DNA of 64,000 bases, from assembly GCA_963922315.1 (NCBI GenBank), contig CAWUID010000002.1:1-64000 (forward strand), in the 5' to 3' direction. The stretch comes from JAHDBG01 sp963922315 (GTDB taxonomy: Bacteria; Pseudomonadota; Gammaproteobacteria; Chromatiales; Chromatiaceae). Both the position numbers and the translations under genes were made by a program. This document shows positions 8,375 to 17,514 of the stretch, piece after piece (positions within the stretch are counted from its first letter, which is position 1; each line of letters starts with the position of its first letter). Under the pieces are notes generated by a model. That model was not told where the DNA came from. It did no database searches and saw only the letters and a program-made list of their open reading frames with translations.

Positions 8375-9157
8375 TCAGAAAAAGAGTCCGTCGATCGGTG
8401 AGGAGGCAGAGGCATAACGGCGCGCCGGCATCCGGCCAGCCAGAAAGGCAGCGCGTCCGGCCTGGACTGCATGACGCATCGCTTCTGCCATCAGTACCGG
8501 TTGTTGTGCTGCGGCAACCGCTGTGTTCAGTAATACGCCGTCACAGCCCAGTTCCATTGCTACTGCGACATCGGAAGCCGTACCCACGCCAGCGTCTACC
8601 AGTATCGGCACCTGAGCATTTTCGACGATAGTCAGGATATTCAGTTTGTTACGGATGCCCAACCCGGAGCCAATCGGTGCGCCCAGCGGCATCACTGCGA
8701 CACAGCCCAGTTGTTCCAGTTCACGCGCAACGATCGGATCATCGTTGGTGTAAGCCATCACTTCAAACCCTTCTGCGATCAGAATTTCAGCCGCCTGCAG
8801 GGTCGCCGTGACATTCGGGTACAGGGTTTGTTCATCTCCCAGCACTTCCAGCTTGACCAGGTTGTGCCCGTCCAGCAGCTCCCGTGCCAGACGACAGGTC
8901 CGCACTGCCGTATCCACATCGAAACAACCTGCTGTGTTCGGCAGCAAGGTATAGGTTTCCGGTGGCAATATCTCCAGGATGTTCGGCTCATTCTTGTCCT
9001 GGCCAAGGTTGGTGCGACGCACCGCAACCGTAATGATTTCAGCACCGCTCGCGGCGACAGCTGCCTGTGTTTCTGCCAGATCACGATATTTGCCGGTACC
9101 CAGTAACAAACGCGAGTGAAAGGTGCGACCAGCAATGGTTAGTGGAAGATCAGTCAT
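8375..9157 (-). CDS. thiG: Thiazole synthase
   Basis: A 260-aa TIM-barrel protein starting MTDLPLTIAGRTFHSRLLLGTGKY. Family hallmarks: AAVAASGAEIITVAVRR containing the catalytic-lysine-proximal region, LPNTAGC, VKLEVLGD, VMPLGAPIGSGLGI and VLLNTAVAAAQQPVLMA. It forms the thiazole phosphate moiety of thiamine from DXP, dehydroglycine or glycine imine and ThiS-thiocarboxylate. No thiS gene is visible upstream, which is unusual because thiS commonly precedes thiG. No TPP riboswitch was recognised in the 130 bp before it. Confidence 0.95.
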   Translation of the reverse strand: MTDLPLTIAGRTFHSRLLLGTGKYRDLAETQAAVAASGAEIITVAVRRTNLGQDKNEPNILEILPPETYTLLPNTAGCFDVDTAVRTCRLARELLDGHNLVKLEVLGDEQTLYPNVTATLQAAEILIAEGFEVMAYTNDDPIVARELEQLGCVAVMPLGAPIGSGLGIRNKLNILTIVENAQVPILVDAGVGTASDVAVAMELGCDGVLLNTAVAAAQQPVLMAEAMRHAVQAGRAAFLAGRMPARRYASASSPIDGLFF

Positions 9158-9317
9158 CAGGTTACCCGTATCAGAAGTTCCGGAAAAATAATGCTACCTT
9201 ACTGACCTGCGCACAAATCTGCAATCTGCATCGTACAGGTACATCAGGTTAGGGGTACAATAGTGGGTTAACCAGTTATACAGGGCAAATGTGAACGTTT
9301 ACGGGGCACCTTCAGAC

Positions 9318-9863
9318 ATGGCTGTGGATGACAAAAATCTGATCTGGATTGATCTGGAAATGACTGGTCTCAATCCGCAACAAGATCAGATTATCGAAAT
9401 TGCCACCCTGATCACCGACAATCAGTGTCATTTGCTGGCCGAAGGCCCGGTATATGCGATCTATCAGCCAGAATCCGTACTGGCACAGATGGATGACTGG
9501 AACTGTAAACAACATGCAGATTCCGGCCTGTTGCAACGGGTGCGTCACAGTCAATGCTCTCTGTCCAAAGCAGAACAGGGTACCCTGCACTTTTTAAGGC
9601 AATGGGTGCCTGCCGGTGCCTCACCCATGTGCGGTAATTCAATCTGCCAGGATCGGCGTTTTCTGGCACGTCTGATGCCAGACCTGGAACGATTTTTTCA
9701 TTATCGGCATCTGGATGTGTCTACTCTGAAGGTACTGGCTGAACGCTGGGCCCCTGAGGTCGCCGCCAGTGTGAACAAAACCTCAGCCCATCTGGCCTTA
9801 TCTGATATCAAAGACTCTATCGCTGAACTTATTCATTATCGTCAGCATCTGTTGCGTGTTTAA
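9318..9863 (+). CDS. orn: Oligoribonuclease
   Basis: About 181 aa from ATG 9318; an upstream GTG at 9291 is possible but adds non-conserved residues. It is a DEDDh exonuclease: IWIDLEMTGLNP carries the first Asp and Glu, and HLALSDIKDSIAEL carries the conserved His and Asp near the C-terminus. It degrades short oligoribonucleotides, including pGpG from c-di-GMP turnover, to mononucleotides. Divergent from thiG. The family is largely gamma- and betaproteobacterial, which supports the placement. Confidence 0.95.
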   Translation: MAVDDKNLIWIDLEMTGLNPQQDQIIEIATLITDNQCHLLAEGPVYAIYQPESVLAQMDDWNCKQHADSGLLQRVRHSQCSLSKAEQGTLHFLRQWVPAGASPMCGNSICQDRRFLARLMPDLERFFHYRHLDVSTLKVLAERWAPEVAASVNKTSAHLALSDIKDSIAELIHYRQHLLRV

Positions 9864-9883
9864 ACCCCCGGAAATGCCCCGCT

Positions 9884-10417
9884 ATGAAGATCTTATTTGA
9901 TCTGTTACCCGTCATTCTGTTTGTCGCAGCCTACCAGTTATACGATATCTATGTCGCTACCCTGACACTGATGGCAGCGATGCCACTGCAACTGGCCTGG
10001 ATGCGCTGGAGTGGCAAACCTATTGAAAAAATGCACTGGATCACGCTGGCACTGGTTCTGGTATTCGGCGGGTTAACCCTGAGCTTCCGGGATCCGCTGT
10101 TTATCATGTGGAAACCTACCGTGATCAACCTGTTGCTGGCAGCCGCCGTATTGGGCTCAGAGTGGTGGATGAAGCGCAGCTTTATGCAGCGCATGTTGCA
10201 CAAGGTAGCCCCTTTTCCAGCATCCGTCTGCAGAAACTTATCTTATGCCTGGGCGATCTTTTTCATTCTGCTCGGCGTTCTGAATCTGTATGTTGCTTAT
10301 TCATTTTCCGAAGCAGTCTGGGTGAATTTTAAATTGTTCGGTTTGATGGGCTTAAGCCTGATATTTGCCCTGGGACAAGGGTTTTACCTGGCACGTCATA
10401 TGCCGAAACCGGCTTAG
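9884..10417 (+). CDS. yciB: Inner-membrane septation/intracellular spread protein YciB
   Basis: A 177-aa integral membrane protein with about five hydrophobic segments. It begins MKILFDLLPVILFVAAYQLYD and contains GSEWWMKRSFMQRML and VWVNFKLFGLMGLSLIFALGQ, typical of the IspZ/YciB family. It contributes to envelope integrity and division-site function in enterobacteria. ATG 9884 is 20 bp after orn and it probably shares the orn-yciB-lapA-lapB transcript. Confidence 0.93.
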   Translation: MKILFDLLPVILFVAAYQLYDIYVATLTLMAAMPLQLAWMRWSGKPIEKMHWITLALVLVFGGLTLSFRDPLFIMWKPTVINLLLAAAVLGSEWWMKRSFMQRMLHKVAPFPASVCRNLSYAWAIFFILLGVLNLYVAYSFSEAVWVNFKLFGLMGLSLIFALGQGFYLARHMPKPA

Positions 10418-10437
10418 CTTATTACAGAGTGCTGGCG

Positions 10438-10722
10438 ATGCAACTGATCAGGTTTGTTTTTGTCGTCTTGTTGCTGATAGCTGGCATGGCGTTCGCCCTG
10501 ATCAATCATACGCCCGTCTCACTGGATTTTTATGTCACAAGCATGGAACTCCCTTTGTTCGTTATCATTCTGCTGGCGATCGGTTGCGGATTATTGCTCG
10601 GCTCTGTATTAAGCCTGTTTTTCTTTTTACGACTAAAGCGTGAGAACCGTCGCCTGCAACGTCAATATGATGCCATTCAGCAGGAAGTCACCAATCTGCG
10701 TACCCTGCCGGTAAAGCCATAA
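10438..10722 (+). CDS. lapA: Lipopolysaccharide assembly protein A
   Basis: A 94-aa protein with two N-terminal transmembrane helices separated by NHTPVSLDFYV, followed by a basic juxtamembrane stretch (RLKRENRRLQRQYD) and a short coiled coil, as in LapA/YciS. A GTG at 10429 would add three residues; ATG 10438 is preferred. LapA works with LapB in the inner membrane and is linked to regulation of LpxC turnover. It sits 4 bp before lapB, the canonical order. Confidence 0.9.
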   Translation: MQLIRFVFVVLLLIAGMAFALINHTPVSLDFYVTSMELPLFVIILLAIGCGLLLGSVLSLFFFLRLKRENRRLQRQYDAIQQEVTNLRTLPVKP

Positions 10723-10726
10723 GGCA

Positions 10727-11896
10727 ATGTCTGGTGTGAATACACTAAACCTGCTCTGGCTGCTGTTACCAATCGCCGCTACTTGTGGCTGGTGGGCTGC
10801 CTTACGCAGTCGGCATAAAGCAGCATCAACAACACCCGATTGGGTTAACCCGGACTGTTTTCGTGGCATACACCATGTGCTGAACGAAGAACCGGATAAA
10901 GCAGTGATGGTTTTCAGCCAGATACTGGAAACCCGCAGTGATCTGGTTGATATTCACCTGATACTCGGTAGCCTGTTTCGACAACAAGGTGAAACCGGTC
11001 GTGCGGTACAGGTGCACCAGAACTTGTTAGCAAGGCCTGACCTGACCACAAAGCGGCAGGCACAAATTTTACTGGAACTGGGACGCGACTATCTGCAGGC
11101 TGGCTTGTTAGATCGGGCCGAGACATTATTTCAGGATTTGCGTACAAAAAAACAATGTGTGCCGGAAGCATTACGCCATCTGCGTAGCGTATATCTGCAG
11201 GAAAAGGCCTGGCTATCCTGTCTGCAAACCAGTGAGGCACTGGAAAAAGCAACTCAAGAAGACCTGTCACTGGAAAAATCACACTTTTTTTGTGAACTGG
11301 CAATTGAGGCGCAACATCTGGGACAGATTGCACAAACCAAACTGTACCTCAAACGTGCGTTAAAGATGCATCCTGGTTGTGTGCGAGCCAATCATTTGCT
11401 GGGACAAATTGCCTGGCAGGCAGGAAAACACCGCTCAGCCATCTCCCACTGGCAACAGACCGTACGCGACGATCCCGGTTATCTGCCGGAAGTCTGGCCA
11501 GATTTATTGCATGCCCACCAGACACTGGACACATTGGCCGAGCTCAACACACTGCTCACAGAAATCGCAGATGTGGTACCCAAACCAGCCATTACAATAT
11601 ATCAGGCTGAAGTATTGCAGGAATGCAAAAATCAGATAATCGCGACAGACTTACTGCTGAATGCCATAAAACAGTCTCCATCAATTCCTGCTATCACAGC
11701 TTATCTGCAACAACACACAGATCAAACACACGCAATTGATCTGAAAACATTGTCTGCAGGACTCCGGAAAATACAACAACAGCAGACACAATACCAGTGT
11801 CGTCAGTGCGGTTTTCAATCACACAAGATGCACTGGCAATGTCCACGCTGTTCAGCCTGGGGTACGATCCGCCGCCACTTAACCAGCCTGACCTGA
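10727..11896 (+). CDS. lapB: Lipopolysaccharide assembly protein B (TPR plus rubredoxin-like zinc domain)
   Basis: A 389-aa protein with an N-terminal membrane anchor (LLWLLLPIAATCGWWAAL), a long array of tetratricopeptide repeats through most of its length (for example GRAVQVHQNLLARPDL, LELGRDYLQAGLLDRAETLF) and a C-terminal rubredoxin-like metal site YQCRQCGF...WQCPRCSAW. This is the standard LapB/YciM architecture. It controls LPS synthesis through FtsH-mediated degradation of LpxC. The ATG follows lapA by 4 bp. Confidence 0.94.
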   Translation: MSGVNTLNLLWLLLPIAATCGWWAALRSRHKAASTTPDWVNPDCFRGIHHVLNEEPDKAVMVFSQILETRSDLVDIHLILGSLFRQQGETGRAVQVHQNLLARPDLTTKRQAQILLELGRDYLQAGLLDRAETLFQDLRTKKQCVPEALRHLRSVYLQEKAWLSCLQTSEALEKATQEDLSLEKSHFFCELAIEAQHLGQIAQTKLYLKRALKMHPGCVRANHLLGQIAWQAGKHRSAISHWQQTVRDDPGYLPEVWPDLLHAHQTLDTLAELNTLLTEIADVVPKPAITIYQAEVLQECKNQIIATDLLLNAIKQSPSIPAITAYLQQHTDQTHAIDLKTLSAGLRKIQQQQTQYQCRQCGFQSHKMHWQCPRCSAWGTIRRHLTSLT

Positions 11897-11915
11897 ACTT
11901 AACTGACTTTCTATC

Positions 11916-13388
11916 ATGCGTTTTATACAAGACCAGGAAGCCCTGACTTTCGACGATGTTCTGCTGACACCGGCTTATTCTGAAGTATTACCCGGCGATG
12001 TTGATCTGAGTACTCAATTGACACGTGATATCAGACTGAACATCCCGCTGGTATCTGCTGCCATGGATACTGTCTCTGAAGCACGTCTGGCAATTGCCAT
12101 GGCGCTACAGGGTGGCATCGGGATCATCCATAAAAACATGGATGTGCTCAGTCAGGCTGCTCAGGTCCGTCAGGTTAAACGATATGAAAGTGGTGTCATT
12201 CACGATCCGGTAACTGTATCACCGCATCTGAGTATTAGTGAAGTACTGCAAATCACGCAACAACACCATATTTCCGGTGTACCTGTCGTTGACGGTACTG
12301 AGCTGGTCGGCATTGTGACCGCTCGTGATCTGCGTTTTGAGCATCATCTGGATGCAAAAGTCAGCACGATTATGACCCCCAAAGACCGTTTAGTCACCGT
12401 CTCTGAAAACGCAGAACAGTCTGAAATTATCACCAAACTGCATGAACACCGGATTGAAAAACTGCTGGTGGTAAATAAGCAGTTTGAGCTACGTGGCCTG
12501 ATCACTGTGAAAGATATACAAAAGGCCACCGACTATCCACAAGCCTGTCGGGACAGTCAGGAACGTTTATGTTGCGGGGCCGCAGTCGGCGTTGGGTCAG
12601 ACACAAATGAACGTATCCAGGCATTGGTCTCTGCTGGCGCTGATGTTCTGGTTGTAGACACAGCACACGGTCATTCTCGCGGTGTACTGGATCGGGTCAC
12701 CTGGATAAAGACTCACTTTCCTTCGGTACAGGTCATCGGTGGCAACATTGCTACCGCTGAAGCTGCCCTGGCGCTGGCTAAGGCTGGAGCTGATGGTGTC
12801 AAAGTAGGCATCGGACCAGGTTCCATCTGCACCACACGGATTGTCGCCGGGGTGGGTGTACCACAAATTACCGCTATCAACTGTGTTGCCGAAGCTTTAC
12901 TATCAAAAGGTATACCTTTGATTGCAGATGGTGGGCTGCGTTACTCCGGTGATATTGCTAAGGCGATAGCGGCTGGTGGCCACAGCGTCATGATCGGCAG
13001 TTTGTTCGCTGGTACAGATGAATCACCGGGTGAAGTCGAAATCTATCAGGGACGATCTTATAAATCATACCGAGGCATGGGATCTTTGGGAGCCATGTCA
13101 AATGGTTCTCGTGATCGTTATTTCCAGGACACCGTAGAAAATAAGGACAAACTGGTACCAGAAGGCATTGAAGGACGAGTACCTTACAAAGGCCCGCTAA
13201 TAAATATCGTGACACAACTGACCGGTGGTCTGCGGGCCAGTATGGGTTATACCGGCTGTGCCAACCTGACCGAGATGAGACACAAACCAAAATTTATCCG
13301 GGTAACCGGTGCTGGTATGCAGGAATCTCACGTACATGATGTCCAGATTACCAAAGAAGCACCGAATTATCGCCGGGACAGAAACTGA
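11916..13388 (+). CDS. guaB: Inosine-5'-monophosphate dehydrogenase
   Basis: A 490-aa protein of standard length. It starts MRFIQDQEALTFDDVLLTPAYSE; two CBS domains lie at about residues 95-205; the catalytic loop reads GIGPGSICTTRIVAGVG, with the active-site Cys near residue 307. It oxidises IMP to XMP with NAD+, the committed step of guanine nucleotide synthesis. guaA, usually the next gene, is not here; leuA follows 9 bp downstream. Confidence 0.97.
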   Translation: MRFIQDQEALTFDDVLLTPAYSEVLPGDVDLSTQLTRDIRLNIPLVSAAMDTVSEARLAIAMALQGGIGIIHKNMDVLSQAAQVRQVKRYESGVIHDPVTVSPHLSISEVLQITQQHHISGVPVVDGTELVGIVTARDLRFEHHLDAKVSTIMTPKDRLVTVSENAEQSEIITKLHEHRIEKLLVVNKQFELRGLITVKDIQKATDYPQACRDSQERLCCGAAVGVGSDTNERIQALVSAGADVLVVDTAHGHSRGVLDRVTWIKTHFPSVQVIGGNIATAEAALALAKAGADGVKVGIGPGSICTTRIVAGVGVPQITAINCVAEALLSKGIPLIADGGLRYSGDIAKAIAAGGHSVMIGSLFAGTDESPGEVEIYQGRSYKSYRGMGSLGAMSNGSRDRYFQDTVENKDKLVPEGIEGRVPYKGPLINIVTQLTGGLRASMGYTGCANLTEMRHKPKFIRVTGAGMQESHVHDVQITKEAPNYRRDRN

Positions 13389-13397
13389 AGTATTACT

Positions 13398-14939
13398 ATG
13401 GATCGTTTAATAATTTTTGACACCACATTACGTGACGGAGAACAAAGTCCGGGCGCTTCAATGACCCGGGATGAGAAAGTCCGTATTGCCCGTTCCTTAG
13501 AAAAATTACGGGTAGACGTCATTGAAGCAGGTTTTCCAGCAGCAAGTTCCGGTGATTTTAATGCCGTACAAGCAGTGGCAACAGCAATACAAAACACAAC
13601 AGTCTGTGCATTAGCACGTGCTTTACCAAGTGACATAGAACAGGCCGCACAAGCCATCAAACCCGCTGCATCCGGTAGAATTCATACATTCATTGCCACA
13701 TCACCTCTGCATATGCATTACAAATTACGCATGAGCCCGGAACAGGTACTGGAACAAACTACAAAGGCTGTACGTCAGGCACGTCAGATGACAGATGATG
13801 TCGAGTTTTCAGCTGAAGATGCTGGTCGATCTGAAACAGACTTTTTGTGTCGTGTGATTGAAGCCGCCATTGATGCCGGGGCAGGCACCATCAACATACC
13901 GGATACGGTCGGCTATAACGTACCAACTCAGTTCGGAGAGACCTTATATACATTAATAGAACGGGTACCAAATGCCGATCAGGCGATTTTTTCAGTACAT
14001 TGCCACAACGACCTCGGCTTAGCTGTTGCTAACTCATTATCTGCCGTTATGAACGGAGCACGACAGGTCGAATGTACCATTAATGGTCTTGGCGAACGGG
14101 CGGGTAACGCCGCATTAGAAGAAATTGTGATGGCTGTGCGAACACGACAGGACATCTTTGCCTGTGACACACAATTAAATACCACCCAGATCGTTAATTG
14201 CTCCAGACTGGTTTCAAATATCACTGGCTTCCCGGTGCAACCTAACAAGGCCATTGTCGGCGCAAATGCATTTGCACACGAATCAGGTATCCATCAGGAC
14301 GGTGTCTTAAAACATCGTGAAACCTATGAAATCATGCGGGCAGAAGATGTTGGCTGGAGCCAGAACCGGATGGTACTTGGTAAACACTCCGGACGTAATG
14401 CATTCCGCACACACATGGCAACCTTAGGTAATCATTTTGCTTCAGAAGAAGAATTAAATGAAACTTTTGTGCGATTCAAAGCCTTAGCTGATAAAAAACA
14501 TGACATATTCGATGATGATCTGCAGACATTAGTTACAGAAACAACACCAGATAATGATCATATTAAACTGATCAGCTTAAACGTCACTTCTGGGACCGGA
14601 AAATCACCAAAAGCTGATATTATTATCTGCATAGATGATCAGGAACAATACACAACTGCAACCGGTGATGGGCCGGTTGATGCTTGTTATCAGGCATTGG
14701 AATCCTTAATTAAATCCGGTGCTGAATTGCAATTATATTCAGTCAATAATGTTACTCAAGGTACAGATAGCCAGGGAGAAGTGACTGTACGATTGGAAAA
14801 AACAGGACATCTGGTCAATGGAAGAGGTGCAGATACAGATATTATCGTAGCCTCAGTAAAGGCCTATATCAATGGCTGCAATAAGTTATTTAACCTGAAA
14901 AAAAAGGCACATCCACAACACACCTCAAGCCATGTCTGA
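13398..14939 (+). CDS. leuA: 2-Isopropylmalate synthase
   Basis: A 513-aa protein. The catalytic TIM barrel starts IIFDTTLRDGEQSPGASM, with the metal-binding His pair in VHCHNDLGLAVANS and the conserved GLGERAGNAALEE. The C-terminal LeuA dimer/allosteric domain (about residues 390-505) includes the segment with TATGDGPVDAC. It condenses acetyl-CoA with 2-oxoisovalerate, the first step of leucine biosynthesis, and is normally feedback-inhibited by leucine. Its 3' end overlaps the next gene by 8 bp. Confidence 0.96.
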   Translation: MDRLIIFDTTLRDGEQSPGASMTRDEKVRIARSLEKLRVDVIEAGFPAASSGDFNAVQAVATAIQNTTVCALARALPSDIEQAAQAIKPAASGRIHTFIATSPLHMHYKLRMSPEQVLEQTTKAVRQARQMTDDVEFSAEDAGRSETDFLCRVIEAAIDAGAGTINIPDTVGYNVPTQFGETLYTLIERVPNADQAIFSVHCHNDLGLAVANSLSAVMNGARQVECTINGLGERAGNAALEEIVMAVRTRQDIFACDTQLNTTQIVNCSRLVSNITGFPVQPNKAIVGANAFAHESGIHQDGVLKHRETYEIMRAEDVGWSQNRMVLGKHSGRNAFRTHMATLGNHFASEEELNETFVRFKALADKKHDIFDDDLQTLVTETTPDNDHIKLISLNVTSGTGKSPKADIIICIDDQEQYTTATGDGPVDACYQALESLIKSGAELQLYSVNNVTQGTDSQGEVTVRLEKTGHLVNGRGADTDIIVASVKAYINGCNKLFNLKKKAHPQHTSSHV

Positions 14940-15606
14940 TGCCGGAAGAACGGCTTATCTGCAAGCGATGGATATCCCGATCTGGATAAGTAAAACCGGA
15001 CAACAACAAGACGTATCAGCGCAAAAAGATATACCTGTTACCAACCTGAACTGGGAACAACTGGAACATCAGGTCAGCCACTGCCAACAATGTGGACTCA
15101 TTCAGTCACGTAAACAAACCGTATTTGGTGCCGGCAACCAACAGGCAGAATTGATGATCATCGGAGAAGCACCAGGTGCAGAAGAAGACCGACAAGGGCT
15201 ACCGTTTGTCGGGCGCGCCGGACAACTGCTAACCAATATGCTCAGTGCGATCAGATTAGATCGGAAACAAATCTACATCGCAAACATACTGAAATGTCGT
15301 CCACCAGGCAACCGGGATCCACAACCTGCTGAAGTCATCGCCTGTAAGGAATACCTGAATCGACAAATTGCACTGATACAACCTCGTCTGATTTTATCAG
15401 TCGGTGGCGTTTCAGCGAAAAACCTGCTTGATACCGATCAGCCAGTTAGTCGACTACGTGGCAAATTTCACCAATACGCACCAACACAAACTAAACTGAT
15501 GGTCACTTATCATCCGGCATACCTGTTGCGACGACCGGAAGAAAAAGAAAAGACCTGGAAAGACTTGCAACAAGTCAGAATTTATTTGTCCGATACTTCC
15601 CACTGA
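14932..15606 (+). CDS. Family 4 uracil-DNA glycosylase
   Basis: A 224-aa protein whose C-terminal 170 residues match the family 4 (SPO1 DNA polymerase-related) UDG fold: CQQCGLIQSRKQTVFG, GEAPGAEEDRQGLPFVGRAG, YIANILKCRPPGNRDP and YHPAYLLRRPE. Four cysteines, positioned as expected (two near CQQC, others in KCRPPGN and later), should bind a [4Fe-4S] cluster. It removes uracil from DNA. Its start overlaps leuA by 8 bp. Confidence 0.92.
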   Translation: MSDAGRTAYLQAMDIPIWISKTGQQQDVSAQKDIPVTNLNWEQLEHQVSHCQQCGLIQSRKQTVFGAGNQQAELMIIGEAPGAEEDRQGLPFVGRAGQLLTNMLSAIRLDRKQIYIANILKCRPPGNRDPQPAEVIACKEYLNRQIALIQPRLILSVGGVSAKNLLDTDQPVSRLRGKFHQYAPTQTKLMVTYHPAYLLRRPEEKEKTWKDLQQVRIYLSDTSH

Positions 15607-15618
15607 TACATTATTTCT

Positions 15619-17070
15619 ATGCTCAACAGTCCTGTTGCATCAGTCTGCGAATACCTGCTGACACCCGTCGGCCTGGATGAACGCTCAATAGTGCAGACAA
15701 TGGATAAACTCCTGCACAAAAATATTGATATTGCCGATATCTATTGTCACCATCTGCATCGTGAAGTCTGGAGTTTAGAAGATAGTATTGTTAAAGAAGG
15801 AAGTCACCAGATAGAGCAGGGAATAGGTATACGCGCTGTAAATGGTGAAAAAACCGGATTTTCCTGCACTAACCAATTCAGTTTACCAGCACTGATCAAA
15901 GCAGCAAAAACTGCCCGGGAAATTGCAGCATGTGGACAAAAATGTGCAACTCATAAAATTGATAAAAAGACAGCAGATAAATATTATAGCTTTCAGAATC
16001 CACTGGCATCAACTGACGAACAATCCAGATTAAAACTGATGCATGCAGTAGATACTGCAGCACGAGCTTATGATCAGAGAGTGACACAGGTTAATGTTGA
16101 TCTGGCAGCAGCATACGAACACGTCTTAATCTGTGATGAAAATTATCAATTCAGTGCAGATATACGGCCACTGATACGATTAAATGTTAGTGTCATCGTA
16201 GAACATAAAGGCAAACGAGAGCAAGGCAGCAGTGGGGGTGGGGCCAGAAGTACCCTGGAATTTTTGTCAGAACAAAACCGTGCAATCAGCTATGCCAAAG
16301 AAGCTGTACGGCAAGCACTGGTCAATCTGGAAGCACAGGAAGCACCTGCGGGTACATTACCTGTCGTGTTAGCTTCCGGCTGGCCAGGTGTATTATTACA
16401 TGAAGCCGTTGGTCACGGACTGGAAGGTGATTTTAACCGGAAGAGAACGTCAGCTTTCAGTGACGCATTAGGACAAAAAGTTGCAAGCACTAACTGTACT
16501 GTAGTCGATAACGGGACATTACCCAATCGACGCGGATCGTTAAACATAGATGACGAAGGTAATCAAACACAAGAGACTGTTCTGATTGAAAATGGCATAT
16601 TGCGTAACTACCTGCAGGATCGTATCAATGCGCGTCTGATGAAATTGCCAGTTACCGGTAATGGTAGACGAGAATCCTATGCTTATCTGCCTATGCCACG
16701 TATGACAAACACTTATATGAAATCAGGAGAACAGACCCCTGAAGATATTATAAAATCAGTCAGAAAAGGACTGTATGCAGTGAATTTTTCTGGGGGTCAG
16801 GTTGACATTACCTCAGGGAAATTTGTATTTTCTGCCAGTGAAGCCTATTTAATTGAAGATGGAAAAGTCACAGCCCCGGTTAAGGGAGCGACGCTCATCG
16901 GTGATGGACCAGAAGTAATGAAAAAAATCAGTCGAGTGGGTAACGATTTAGAACTGGATAGTGGTATCGGCGTATGCGGAAAGGAAGGGCAAAGTGTACC
17001 GGTGGGAGTGGGGCAGCCGACTCTTAGAATTGACGAGTTAACTGTAGGTGGGACTCAAATAAAAGCCTGA
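15619..17070 (+). CDS. tldD: Metalloprotease TldD
   Basis: A 483-aa protein. The zinc motif is in LLHEAVGHGLEGDF (HExxxH type, about residues 258-271), preceded by GGGARSTLEF and followed by RRGSLNIDDEGN and ASEAYLIEDGK, all characteristic of TldD/PmbA. TldD forms a heterodimeric protease with TldE (PmbA) that degrades unfolded peptides and matures microcins and other RiPPs. tldE is not in the window. A RiPP-like precursor operon lies about 14 kb away, but no direct link is shown. Confidence 0.95.
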   Translation: MLNSPVASVCEYLLTPVGLDERSIVQTMDKLLHKNIDIADIYCHHLHREVWSLEDSIVKEGSHQIEQGIGIRAVNGEKTGFSCTNQFSLPALIKAAKTAREIAACGQKCATHKIDKKTADKYYSFQNPLASTDEQSRLKLMHAVDTAARAYDQRVTQVNVDLAAAYEHVLICDENYQFSADIRPLIRLNVSVIVEHKGKREQGSSGGGARSTLEFLSEQNRAISYAKEAVRQALVNLEAQEAPAGTLPVVLASGWPGVLLHEAVGHGLEGDFNRKRTSAFSDALGQKVASTNCTVVDNGTLPNRRGSLNIDDEGNQTQETVLIENGILRNYLQDRINARLMKLPVTGNGRRESYAYLPMPRMTNTYMKSGEQTPEDIIKSVRKGLYAVNFSGGQVDITSGKFVFSASEAYLIEDGKVTAPVKGATLIGDGPEVMKKISRVGNDLELDSGIGVCGKEGQSVPVGVGQPTLRIDELTVGGTQIKA

Positions 17071-17120
17071 AATTTTTAAATAAATATTTGATTTTGAATT
17101 AATTTCAGTGAAATGCAAAG

Positions 17121-17196
<76 letters not shown>

Positions 17197-17208
17197 AACA
17201 ATGTGTAT

Positions 17209-17236
17209 TAGATACCAATATCACCCTGAACGTCAA
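17209..17236 (-). promoter_or_regulatory. Candidate sigma70 promoter of tRNA-Phe
   Basis: On the minus strand TTGACG (17236-17231) is followed after 16 nt by TATCTA (17214-17209). Transcription would begin just upstream of the tRNA 5' end at 17196. Confidence 0.55.
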
Positions 17237-17262
17237 GTATTTTAATACTGGTAGTTTATATT

Positions 17263-17514
17263 GTGGAATTCGAACAACTATGTGAACTGATTCGGAATAC
17301 ATTGAAAATCAGCAATGTGTCGCTGGATCGGAGCACCAGACTGCTTAGTGACTTACCCGAATTTGATTCTCTGAGCCTGCTTATATTACTTAAAAGTCTC
17401 GAAGAAAAATACAACATCAGTATAGAGAAAGATGAACTAAGCAGTGATATTTTCGCAACAATTGGCAGCTTGTGGCAGTTTATAAAAAATAAAAATATGA
17501 AAAGCCCGATATGA
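17263..17514 (+). CDS. Small acyl-carrier-protein-like protein
   Basis: An 83-aa acidic protein from GTG 17263. Four-helix ACP pattern: a first helix (FEQLCELIRNTLKI), then LLSDLPEFDSLSLLILLKSLEEKYNI, where the DSL serine (about residue 37) matches the phosphopantetheine attachment site and the following helix matches ACP helix II. It overlaps hemF by 4 bp (ATGA), so it is translationally coupled to a haem biosynthesis gene, an unusual neighbour. No dedicated synthase or acyltransferase is adjacent, so the cargo is unknown. Confidence 0.75.
   Translation: MEFEQLCELIRNTLKISNVSLDRSTRLLSDLPEFDSLSLLILLKSLEEKYNISIEKDELSSDIFATIGSLWQFIKNKNMKSPI

Noticed and set aside
9158..9317. TPP riboswitch before thiG
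   Set aside because: The CUGAGA-type THI box pattern was not found on the minus strand.
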